64,000 bases of DNA from positions 1 to 64,000 of the forward strand of contig DATAUW010000034.1 of NCBI GenBank assembly GCA_036268055.1, written 5' to 3'. Origin of the DNA: Verrucomicrobiia bacterium (GTDB lineage: Bacteria; Verrucomicrobiota; Verrucomicrobiia; Limisphaerales; Pedosphaeraceae). Below, piece after piece: positions 44,723-54,337 of the stretch; the stretch's first letter is position 1; each line of letters begins with the position of its first letter. The position numbers and the translations under genes are program-made. Under the pieces are notes generated by a model. That model did not search any database and was not told the origin of the DNA. It saw nothing but the letters and a program-made list of their open reading frames with translations.

Positions 44723-44832
44723 GTAGGGCGGAACTGCCGCTCCGCCGTCCAAAGTCCCGCAGGGACGACAGATCTTAGCCCAGCAATTTATTGCTGGGTT
44801 CACGTCCGTTGCAAATCAAGTCCCGCAGGGAC
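44723..44832. repeat. Cluster of small palindromic intergenic repeats
   Basis: GTCCCGCAGGGAC occurs at 44754-44766 and 44820-44832, each as AAGTCCCGCAGGGACGA or nearly so. Between them CCCAGCAA/TTGCTGGG (44779-44798) forms a perfect hairpin, and GGCGGA/TCCGCC lies at about 44727-44746. The 44538-45096 gap otherwise has no gene. Such units are likely dispersed in the genome. Confidence 0.6.
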
Positions 44833-45096
44833 GAAAGAAATTTACCGCCACCCAAACACCATCTTTCGTCAACCCGCAATCGTCAACCGAACACATTCCG
44901 CCTCTTTCTCCCCTCGATCGCGTAGGAGAAAGCCGGCGAAGATGGCCGCATTCGTTCGGCGGCTCGATGTGGCGGGATCTCCGCATTTATACTTCGCGCC
45001 TTTCCAAAATTCCTACACCATTTCCGCTCCAAGTTCCTACAACCCGTTATCACTCCCACACTTGTTTTTTTTAATTTTACCTTATAGACTAGTGGT

Positions 45097-45549
45097 ATGA
45101 AGAATGATGTCGTGCCGGTGCAGATTCGCGGAATTTTACCTGCAAATAGCGGATGCGCCCTCTTCGTCGGCAACGATTCCAAAGTTTTCGTCATCAACGT
45201 CGAGCCGGCCATGGGTCAGGTCATCGGCATGTTCCTCCGTGAAACTCCCAAGGAACGTCCCCTCACCCACGACCTCATCGCCAACATTCTTAAAGGCTTC
45301 AGCATTTCCGTCGAACGCGTCGTCATCACCGAACTGAAAAATTCCACCTACTTCGCCCGCCTGATTTTGCACCAGCAAAATGAACTCGCGCGCAAAATCG
45401 TTGAAATTGACGCCCGCCCCAGCGATTGTCTCGCGATGGCCACCGCCCAGAAACGTCCGATTTACGTCTCCGCCGCTCTTTTCGAGCAGGTCGAGGACAT
45501 GACCGAAGTCCTTGACCGCATCAACGAAAACGGCGGCGAGTTGGAATAA
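45097..45549 (+). CDS. Bifunctional nuclease family protein (DUF151)
   Basis: The 150-residue protein matches the DUF151 fold throughout. It has FVINVEPAMGQVIGMFL near residue 36, RPLTHDLIANILKGFSISVERVVI near 55, TYFARLILHQQN and the conserved IDARPSDCLAMATAQKRPIYVS near 103. Some members degrade RNA and DNA and are linked to stress responses, but most are uncharacterised. It lies 10 bases upstream of holA on the same strand. A weak AT-rich promoter region precedes it. The family call is firm and the role is not. Confidence 0.9.
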   Translation: MKNDVVPVQIRGILPANSGCALFVGNDSKVFVINVEPAMGQVIGMFLRETPKERPLTHDLIANILKGFSISVERVVITELKNSTYFARLILHQQNELARKIVEIDARPSDCLAMATAQKRPIYVSAALFEQVEDMTEVLDRINENGGELE

Positions 45550-45559
45550 TTTTATCACC

Positions 45560-46708
45560 ATGCCTTCGTCCGCCAAGTCGTCCGCGCCACTCGTGCTGGT
45601 TTGTGGCGATGACGATTTCGCCGTCAAACAGCGCGCCAAGGAACTCTTCAACCAATGGTCCGAGGAACTCGGTGGCATGGACCATGAAATCATTGATGCC
45701 TCCGCCGCCAACAGCGGCGAAGCCTTGAAGGCGCTCGCGAAATTGCGCGAAGCCTTGCAAACCCTTCCCTTCTTCGGCAGCGGCAAAGCCGTCTGGCTTC
45801 GCGATTGCAATTTTCTCGGCGACGAACGCGCTGCCAGCGCCGCCGCCGTCACCGAATCGCTCGGCGAACTCGCGCAAGAACTAAAAGATTTTGCCTGGCA
45901 AAGCGTCCGCCTCATCATCAGCGCCGGCAAGGTGGACAAACGAAAAGTTTTTTACAAAACGCTCGACAAGCTCGGCACCGTGGAAAGTTTCGCCGGCTGG
46001 AGCATTGATGACCGCGATTGGGCGCAGCAGGCCGAGACGTGGGCGCGCCAGGCCTTGCGCGAACGCAAAAAAGAAATCTCCGATGAAGCCCTCGCCGAAC
46101 TCGTCAACAACGTCGGCCCCAACGCCCGCCTGCTCGCCGGCGAAGTCGAAAAGCTTTCCCTTTTTCTCGCTGACCGTCCCGAAGCCGAGGTCGCCGACAT
46201 CACCACTATATGCACCCGCAACAAATCCGCGCGCGCCTTCGCCCTCGGCGATGCCCTTGGCGACCGTGATCTTCCCCGCCTCTTGCGGACGCTCGACGAG
46301 GAGTTGTGGGAAATGAAATTCGACAAGGACAAATCGGAAATCGGTTTGCTCTACGGTCTCATCGGCAAAGTCCGCGCCATGATCCTGCTCAAGGAAATGT
46401 TGCGCGAAGGCTGGATCAAACCCGATGCCGATTACAATCGCTTCAAATCCCAACTCGAACGCGTCCCCGCCGCGCAACTGCCCGAAGACAAGCGTTACAA
46501 TCCCCTTTCGCTCAATCCGTATGTGCTTTACAAAGCCTTGCCACAAGCCCGCCGCTACAGCCAGGCCGAATTGATCCAGGCGATGGATCTGCTTTTGAAA
46601 TGCAATCAGCGCCTGGTTTCCAGCGGCCTTGATGATTCACTCATTCTCCAGCAAACACTTGTGCAAATCGTGGAAATCCCGCGCGCCAAAACCGCCGCCA
46701 GCCGTTAA
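45560..46708 (+). CDS. holA: DNA polymerase III subunit delta
   Basis: The 382-residue protein is the clamp-loader delta subunit, which opens the beta clamp. It opens with LVLVCGDDDFAVKQRAKELF. The central region reads VRLIISAGKVDKRKVFYKTL, and the collar-domain part includes NARLLAGEVEKLSLFL, FALGDALGDRDLPRLLRTL and LLYGLIGKVRAMILLKEML. I chose the ATG at 45560 because a longer frame would overlap the DUF151 gene. The family varies strongly, but the order of blocks fits. Downstream 144 bases are empty before the STAS gene. Confidence 0.9.
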   Translation: MPSSAKSSAPLVLVCGDDDFAVKQRAKELFNQWSEELGGMDHEIIDASAANSGEALKALAKLREALQTLPFFGSGKAVWLRDCNFLGDERAASAAAVTESLGELAQELKDFAWQSVRLIISAGKVDKRKVFYKTLDKLGTVESFAGWSIDDRDWAQQAETWARQALRERKKEISDEALAELVNNVGPNARLLAGEVEKLSLFLADRPEAEVADITTICTRNKSARAFALGDALGDRDLPRLLRTLDEELWEMKFDKDKSEIGLLYGLIGKVRAMILLKEMLREGWIKPDADYNRFKSQLERVPAAQLPEDKRYNPLSLNPYVLYKALPQARRYSQAELIQAMDLLLKCNQRLVSSGLDDSLILQQTLVQIVEIPRAKTAASR

Positions 46709-46852
46709 ACCCAAGCCCGCAAACATCCGATATGACTTTAAGTGCAAACACGCGGCGCACAAAAATATCAAACCGAAAAATCGAAATAAAAAAACTCATC
46801 CTTTCCACGCCTTATTCATTTTGATATATATTAGACCGGCGTCGCGCCATGT

Positions 46853-47404
46853 ATGACAACATCTCCCGTTCAACTTCTGGTCTTTGTTTCCGACCAACTG
46901 GCCTGCATCAAGATCAAGGGCCGCGCCAATTTCACGTCCAGCATTGATTTCAAAACCGTCATCGAGGAACTCGTGGCTCGCGGCTTCACCTGCTTCGTGA
47001 TTGACCTCACCGACTGCGTGCTGATGGACAGCACCTTTCTGGGCGTCCTCGCCGGCCTCGGTCTGAAAACGGCCGCCGCGAAAAATCTCGATACCCAGGC
47101 GCACACCATCGAGCTGATGAACCCGAATCCCCGCATCGCCGAACTTCTCGAGAATCTCGGCGTGCTGCATCTCTTCACCATCATCAGCGGCCCCACGCCC
47201 CAAACCCTCGCCGACGCCACCGAGCAAACCATCGTTCCGCCCGCCTCGGCCACCCGCGAGGAAGTCATCACCAACTGCCTCGAAGCCCATCGCGTCTTGA
47301 TGTCCATTGATCCGGGAAATGTTCCCAAGTTCAAGGAGGTCACCCAATTTCTCGCCGAAGATTTGAAACGCCTCCGCGGCAACGGCGGCGAAGCTCAACC
47401 GTAA
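46853..47404 (+). CDS. STAS-domain protein (anti-sigma factor antagonist-like)
   Basis: The first 110 residues form a STAS domain: ACIKIKGRANFTSSIDFKTVI, then FVIDLTDCVLMDSTFLGVLAGLGL. The position usually holding the phosphorylated Ser appears in MDSTFLG. The remaining 70 residues form an added helical tail with no family that I recognise. STAS proteins of this kind bind anti-sigma kinases in partner-switching cascades. No such kinase or phosphatase is adjacent. The 3' end overlaps the end of the convergent helicase gene by 10 bases. Confidence 0.85.
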   Translation: MTTSPVQLLVFVSDQLACIKIKGRANFTSSIDFKTVIEELVARGFTCFVIDLTDCVLMDSTFLGVLAGLGLKTAAAKNLDTQAHTIELMNPNPRIAELLENLGVLHLFTIISGPTPQTLADATEQTIVPPASATREEVITNCLEAHRVLMSIDPGNVPKFKEVTQFLAEDLKRLRGNGGEAQP

Positions 47405-49416
47405 GGGCTGGCCATTTTCAAGTTCCATTCGTCCAGCAGTTCCTTCGGTATCTCGCTCAAAAATCGTGACGGCTGTTGCATCGCGTCGCCGCTTCCGCCG
47501 GGCAGCATGCGTATCAACGGATAGCTGAGGTAAATTTCATTCCGCGCGCGCGTCACCGCCACATAGAGCAGCCGCCGCTCCTCTTCTTCACCTTCCGGGG
47601 AATCCAGCGAACGCGCCGATGGAAATAACCCGTCGCAAAGCATGATCAAAAACACCACGTCGAACTCAAGTCCCTTCGCCTGATGAATTGTCGAAAGCCG
47701 GATCATCTCATCATCGTTGCTCGCAGGTTCGCTCGCTTCGGCTTCGAGGTTCGTTAGCAACGCCAGTTGCGCCAAAAAATCTTCCGTCGTTTTGAATTGT
47801 TGCGCAAACACCGACAACTGCTCCAGGTCATCCAGCCGGTTCCGATAATTCGCATACTTCTCCTGCAAATAATCTTCATAGCCCGCTTCCACCACGAGCA
47901 TCAGCATCTTTGATGGCTTTCCCCGCGCCGGTTCCGTTTCCAGCTGCGACATCGTCGCCACTAATTGCGCCCATGCCACCGCCGCTTTCTTCGGCACTGA
48001 CGCCGCGCATGCCTGCATTGCCAGCGCCAGCGGCGTTCGCTGTCCCTCCGACGGCTTGAACTCAACGGAAAATTTCTGCCACAATTTGTCCGCGCCCTTC
48101 GCGCCGATTCCCGGTTGCAACTGCACGATCCGCTTGAACGCCAATTCATCGCGCGGATTGCTCACCAGCTTCAAATACGCCGTCACATCCTTGATGTGCG
48201 CCTGTTCAAAAAACCGTATCCCGCTGGTGATGCTGAAGGGAATGTTGTGCCGCGTCAGTTCCAGTTGCAATTCCAGCGCGTGAAAATGCGACCGGTACAA
48301 CACCGCCATGTCGTTCATGCTCGTGCCTTCTTCGCGCAATTCCAAAACCCGTTGCGCCACGAACGCCGCCTGTTCGGACGCGCTCATGCACGTCACCAGC
48401 ACCGGCTTCGCGCCCGATTTGCGCGCCGGCGTCAATTCTTTCGCGAACTGATGCACGTTCGCCGCGATCACCGAATTCGCCACGTTCAAAATCTCCGGCG
48501 TGCTCCGATAATTCGTCTCGATCTTGTAAACTTTCGCCTCGGGATAACGCTCAGGAAATTTCAAAATATTTTTGAAGTTCGCCCCGCGCCACGCATAGAT
48601 ACTCTGCGCATCGTCGCCAACCACCATCACATTGCGATGCCGCGCCGCCAGCAAATCTATCAGGTCGCTTTGAAGCTGGTTGGTGTCCTGATATTCGTCC
48701 ACCAGGATGAATTGAAACCGCCGCTGGTATTGCTCGCACACCTGTGGATGCTCCCGCATCAACTTCAACCACAACGCCAGCAGATCGTCGAAATCCATCG
48801 CGTTCGTCGCCTGCTTGCGCGCCGTGTAACGCTTCTCCAAATCCACAATCTGCGGCGCAAGGCTCTCGAAATAATCGTAATCGTCCGCCAGCACTTTTTC
48901 GATCGTGCGGCCCGTGTTCAATGCGAGTGAAAAAATATCCGCCAGCACTTCCGCCTTGGGAAAACGCGTCGCCTTCACGTCAATTTTCGCTTCACCCAGG
49001 CACGCATCAATCAAATCTTTCGCATCCTCGCGATCCATGATCGTGAAATCGCGATGATACCCGATCAAGTCCGCGTGCAGCCGCAAAACTCGGTTGCCAA
49101 TCCCATGAAAAGTTCCGCCCCAAAGCCCCGGTAATTCCTGCGACAACAATTCCCCCACGCGCCGCATCATTTCTTTCGCCGCTTTATTCGTGAAAGTAAG
49201 CAATAGAATCCGGTCGGCCGGAATCCCTTGCTCCAGCAAAAAACCCACGCGATAAGTAAGCGTCCGCGTCTTGCCCGAACCCGCGCCCGCGATCACCAGC
49301 GATGGCCCCGGCGGCGCCGTCACCGCCGCGTGCTGTTGCGCATTGAGTTCCTTTGCATAATCAATATGCAATTCAACCGGCGCATGAAATGGGTGCAGGA
49401 CATAGTCGCGCGACAT
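47395..49416 (-). CDS. UvrD/Rep-type superfamily 1A DNA helicase
   Basis: The 673-residue protein shows the SF1A motifs in order: LNAQQHAAV (Q motif), VIAGAGSGKTRTLTYRV (Walker A), LLTFTNKAAKEM (Ia), FILVDEYQDTNQLQ (II), VGDDAQSIYAWRGA (III), ETNYRSTPEILN (IV), IHQAKGLEFDVVFLIMLCDGLFP (V) and RRLLYVAVTRARNEIYLSYP (VI). It unwinds 3'-tailed DNA in repair or replication restart. It could be a PcrA/UvrD or a Rep-like paralogue, and I leave the symbol open. No extra nuclease domain is attached. Confidence 0.95.
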   Translation of the reverse strand: MSRDYVLHPFHAPVELHIDYAKELNAQQHAAVTAPPGPSLVIAGAGSGKTRTLTYRVGFLLEQGIPADRILLLTFTNKAAKEMMRRVGELLSQELPGLWGGTFHGIGNRVLRLHADLIGYHRDFTIMDREDAKDLIDACLGEAKIDVKATRFPKAEVLADIFSLALNTGRTIEKVLADDYDYFESLAPQIVDLEKRYTARKQATNAMDFDDLLALWLKLMREHPQVCEQYQRRFQFILVDEYQDTNQLQSDLIDLLAARHRNVMVVGDDAQSIYAWRGANFKNILKFPERYPEAKVYKIETNYRSTPEILNVANSVIAANVHQFAKELTPARKSGAKPVLVTCMSASEQAAFVAQRVLELREEGTSMNDMAVLYRSHFHALELQLELTRHNIPFSITSGIRFFEQAHIKDVTAYLKLVSNPRDELAFKRIVQLQPGIGAKGADKLWQKFSVEFKPSEGQRTPLALAMQACAASVPKKAAVAWAQLVATMSQLETEPARGKPSKMLMLVVEAGYEDYLQEKYANYRNRLDDLEQLSVFAQQFKTTEDFLAQLALLTNLEAEASEPASNDDEMIRLSTIHQAKGLEFDVVFLIMLCDGLFPSARSLDSPEGEEEERRLLYVAVTRARNEIYLSYPLIRMLPGGSGDAMQQPSRFLSEIPKELLDEWNLKMASPYG

Positions 49417-49493
49417 GCAGGAAAGTTAAGCCAAACGCGCAAACTAAAAAGGGAAAAAATATTCGGAGGGGGCAGGAAATTGGATTTGACGTG

Positions 49494-50363
49494 CTAAGCT
49501 GGCACCGGCGCGGCATCATCCGCCAGCTTGCGGCGCAACCGCGCGATGTTCGCTTCCACTTTTTCGACGTAGTAATTCGAGCCTGATGGGTAGGGATTAT
49601 TCATGTAGCGATATAACCCCTCAAAGTCCGTTTCCAATTTTTGCCGGACATATTTTTCCCAGAATGCCGGCGTCTTCTTCATCAAATCATCCTCACTGGT
49701 GAACAAGTTGACCGATGGATTTTTTCCGCCCTCGTGGCGTGACGCCTCGGCAAATTCGGAATAGAGCACCGGAAGTTTTTCCACGTAATCATCCGCCGCC
49801 ATCTGCCCAAGCAAATCCGCCGTGCCCAATGCGAAGCCAACCATCTTCTCCAGGTCCGTGCGAAAAGGAATTTTGTCCAGCGCAGCGTTGACACCCGTGC
49901 AAAGAATCATGTCCTGCACCGCATGAATGTCTTCCTTGGCATAACCTTTTCCGTGCAGCATTTCTGCCGCAAAATCCGCGCTCCGGCGCACATGCACCAC
50001 TGTATATTTGGCCCCGGTGCCGCCATGATCGCCATTCTTTTTCAGGTAGCCGGTGTCGTGCAACAGGATCGCCATGATCCCCAACTCAAACATTTTCCGC
50101 GTGATCCGCGGCTCTGCGTTCGCCCGATGACGCGCCAATAATAGCCGCGCCATGCACAACGCGCCTTGCAGCGTGTGTTCAAAATCGTGGTATTTCGCAT
50201 CAATCGCCTGATAGCCCGGATACCGCCCGGAAAAACAATCAATGACCCAGCCAAAGATTTGGGGAATGTAAAGCCGGTCGCCGTCGGGGAACATGGCGAG
50301 GTAAGCGGCTTGGACTTCAACCTCTACTTCGGTTGGGTCCTTCGTAACCACGTGCGCATACAT
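49494..50363 (-). CDS. HD-domain metal-dependent phosphohydrolase
   Basis: The 289-residue protein contains an HD domain with metal ligands in KYHDFEHTLQG and AILLHDTGYLKK (His-Asp pair), then HVRRSADFAAEML and a later GTADLLGQMAADDY acidic site. This resembles the cyclic-nucleotide phosphodiesterase branch more than HD-GYP. It has no GYP motif or sensor domain. I chose the ATG at 50363. A start at 50495 adds a very basic, poorly structured leader. The substrate is unknown. Its neighbours (helicase and DUF892 genes) say little about its role. Confidence 0.75.
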   Translation of the reverse strand: MYAHVVTKDPTEVEVEVQAAYLAMFPDGDRLYIPQIFGWVIDCFSGRYPGYQAIDAKYHDFEHTLQGALCMARLLLARHRANAEPRITRKMFELGIMAILLHDTGYLKKNGDHGGTGAKYTVVHVRRSADFAAEMLHGKGYAKEDIHAVQDMILCTGVNAALDKIPFRTDLEKMVGFALGTADLLGQMAADDYVEKLPVLYSEFAEASRHEGGKNPSVNLFTSEDDLMKKTPAFWEKYVRQKLETDFEGLYRYMNNPYPSGSNYYVEKVEANIARLRRKLADDAAPVPA

Positions 50364-50531
50364 GCTTGGCTCAATATTATCTATAGTCGAAGAAAATGCA
50401 CGCTTTTTTCTCGCCGAACGCCGATTCGGATACGCCGCCTGACGATGCTGCTTGTTTCGATTTCGGACCCGCTGATGAAGATTGGAAAGATCCATAAGCG
50501 TTATTCTTTACTCATTCAAACTGCTAATCCG

Positions 50532-51101
50532 TCAATTCGAATGAGCCAGCGCTTTTTTGAGCGAAGTTTTTTCCACCAGTTCCTTGAGCGGCCTTTTGTT
50601 TGCCAGTCCCGTCAAAAGCATGTCCGCCATTTTTTCCTGCTCGCGGATGGAAGTGAGCAACGCCAATTCATGTTTGTAATCCAACGCCTTCGCCCACGCG
50701 CACAGCGTCCCGTACGAGGCGATTTCATAATGCTCAATTTTTTGCGCGGCGGCGATCAGGGCAATATCCAATACTGATGAATTTAGTTTTTTCGCCGCCA
50801 ACTGCACGGTCTCCTTGATCATGTCCCGAATCGCGTGATTGGTTTTTGATTTCAACTTTTCGCCGAGGGAATCTCCCACCGTTTGCACGCATTCAAGATG
50901 CCCTTTCGTTTCCGTGAGATGGATTTGCAACAGAGCTTTCAAATCGTCACATTGCGTCAGCTTGATCAGCACCGGCAGGGCCAGCGTCAGTTGATGCTCG
51001 CCGCTTTCCATTTCGGCCAGTTGCTCCAAAAAAAGCGCCCGTAATGGTTCATGCAGGTTTGAAGTTTCTCGGGCCGCGCGCGTATCTGTGATTGAATTCA
51101 T
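50532..51101 (-). CDS. Ferritin-like DUF892 protein (YciE/YciF family)
   Basis: The 189-residue all-helical protein matches the DUF892 family: LFLEQLAEMESGEHQLTLALP near the start and HLTETKGHLECVQTV in helix 2. Later helices read DIALIAAAQKIEHYEIASYGTL and EQEKMADMLLTGLA. The Glu and His residues of the E-x6-Y and ExxH motifs expected for a di-iron centre are present. Members are induced by stress in enterobacteria, but no enzymatic activity is settled. The start at 51101 is preferred to one 31 codons upstream. The gene stands alone. Confidence 0.85.
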   Translation of the reverse strand: MNSITDTRAARETSNLHEPLRALFLEQLAEMESGEHQLTLALPVLIKLTQCDDLKALLQIHLTETKGHLECVQTVGDSLGEKLKSKTNHAIRDMIKETVQLAAKKLNSSVLDIALIAAAQKIEHYEIASYGTLCAWAKALDYKHELALLTSIREQEKMADMLLTGLANKRPLKELVEKTSLKKALAHSN

Positions 51102-51386
51102 AATTGAAAGTCCGTTTCGCTGTTTCGCGAAGCCGCTCAAAAAATTCGCCGCTTCGCCCGTGGTTCCTGATTTTTTCAGCACGGCGAATGCCACGAAAAT
51201 TCACGATAAAATCGCCTGATTGTTCCACCCGCTTTGCAAAATGCCCCAATAATTTTGCGATTTGCACGTTTGGCCCCAGGTACGTGATAAAATCCCTTGT
51301 ATCGAAAAACTGTCATTTAATGAAATGTGTGGTTTATTAGCGCAGGTCAAAAGCTGCCATGCACCGTCTATAAACTTTAATCCGAA

Positions 51387-53231
<1,845 letters not shown>

Positions 53232-53267
53232 TTGCGTCCTAAAACCGGACACCTAATAAATCCATCC

Positions 53268-53480
53268 GTGAACGACTTGGGAAAACTTTTAGTGATCACC
53301 GGCTTCATGCTGATCATTACCGGCGTAGCCATCTGGTCCGGCGTTGGCCGCGGCTGGTTCGGCCGCCTCCCCGGCGATATCCATTACACCCGCGGCAACT
53401 TCAGCTTCCACTTCCCCGTCATCACTTGCATCCTGCTCAGCGTCATCCTGACCATCCTCCTAAGAATCTTCCGCCGCTAA
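53268..53480 (+). CDS. Small membrane protein, DUF2905 family
   Basis: The 70-residue protein starts (as GTG) with MNDLGKLLVITGFMLIITG, continues GWFGRLPGDIHYTRGNFSFHFPVITCILLS and ends LTILLRIFRR. This pattern of two helices around GRLPGDI is the DUF2905 family. A TTG at 53232 would add 12 residues, but other members begin at the position chosen here. It is often next to unrelated genes, and its role is unknown. Co-transcription with the ABC exporter is likely. Confidence 0.88.
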   Translation: MNDLGKLLVITGFMLIITGVAIWSGVGRGWFGRLPGDIHYTRGNFSFHFPVITCILLSVILTILLRIFRR

Positions 53481-53592
53481 GCTGAACAACTCGGGCCAAA
53501 ATTTGAAAAAATTTTCGAGCGCGATCAAACCGCTCTAACATTCTGTCTTTCCCAACCAGTGTTCATTCCGTGTTCCATCCGTGGCTGATTTT

Positions 53593-53615
53593 CTCCGCGC
53601 CTCCGCGTCTCCGCG
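53593..53615. repeat. CTCCGCG triplet repeat with 8-base period
   Basis: CTCCGCG occurs at 53593-53599, 53601-53607 and 53609-53615. A related CTCTGCG pair lies at 56471-56477 and 56479-56485, also between genes. Both form part of a pyrimidine-rich phrase upstream of plus-strand genes. Confidence 0.6.
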
Positions 53616-53669
53616 TTTAACCTGTGCTTTCCCCTTGCCAATTCGCATTCACATTTCTAAATTCTCCTT

Positions 53670-54056
53670 ATGGCTGATTCGCAGTTGCAGCAATACATTC
53701 CAATCCTCATCCTCGCGGTCGTCGCGATCGCTTTCGCGTTCGGCACGCTCATCGCCTCCGCGCTCCTCGGCAAGCTCGGCCGCCGCAGCCGCATCAAGGA
53801 CAGCGCCTATGAATGCGGCATGCTTCCCGTCGGCGAAGCCAGCTCCCGCATGTCCGTGAAATTTTACCTCGTTGCGATGCTCTTCATCCTGTTCGATATC
53901 GAAGTCATCTTCCTTTATCCGTGGGCGATTGTTTACAAGGAAATGCTCGTGACCCATGCGGGTTTGATTTTCGGTTCCATGATGAGTTTCCTCGGCATCC
54001 TTTTCGTCGGCTATATCTACGCGCTGAAGAAAAAGGCGTTCGACTGGAAGCATTGA
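53670..54056 (+). CDS. nuoA: NADH-quinone oxidoreductase subunit A
   Basis: The 128-residue protein has three membrane helices. The conserved loop reads AYECGMLPVGEASSRMSVKFYLVAMLFILFDIEVIFLYPWA, with the E-C-G and F-D-x-E residues that line the quinone chamber of complex I. It belongs to the complex I membrane arm. In most genomes nuoA is followed by nuoB, but here the next genes are unrelated, so the rest of the complex must be encoded elsewhere. The 189-base upstream gap holds the CTCCGCG repeat. Length and residues are normal. Confidence 0.95.
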   Translation: MADSQLQQYIPILILAVVAIAFAFGTLIASALLGKLGRRSRIKDSAYECGMLPVGEASSRMSVKFYLVAMLFILFDIEVIFLYPWAIVYKEMLVTHAGLIFGSMMSFLGILFVGYIYALKKKAFDWKH

Positions 54057-54105
54057 AAAACGCAGTCTAAAAAACTTCCTCCGCGCGGTAAAAAATCAAC
54101 TGCAG

Positions 54106-54264
54106 TTATTTCCAGCGATGGCGGCTGCGCGCTTCCTTCTTGCTGTGGTGTGCATCGAACATGATAAACAGCGCCACCCCCACCCCCAACACAATCGCCA
54201 CAATCACAAAGGGATACTGATGGCACAACTCAGAAACAGAACTGCAGAACGTCTTGAAACTCAT
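54106..54264 (-). CDS. Small single-helix membrane protein
   Basis: The 52-residue product has one membrane helix (FVIVAIVLGVGVALFIMFD) followed by a basic tail (HHSKKEARSRHRWK). Its two early Cys residues are not in a lipobox. I do not recognise a family. The clear hydrophobic-then-basic pattern makes it a credible small inner-membrane protein. It is convergent with nuoA and divergent from the dehydrogenase-domain gene. Confidence 0.5.
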   Translation of the reverse strand: MSFKTFCSSVSELCHQYPFVIVAIVLGVGVALFIMFDAHHSKKEARSRHRWK

Positions 54265-54337
54265 AACGGATTTATAGTTTGACACAGAAACGCCAGTTCG
54301 CATTCAAGAATATCCTTGCGGCAATTTGCAAACCGCA

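Noticed and set aside
48115-48930. 271-codon plus-strand frame
   Set aside because: It is antisense to the UvrD-like helicase and has no signature of its own.
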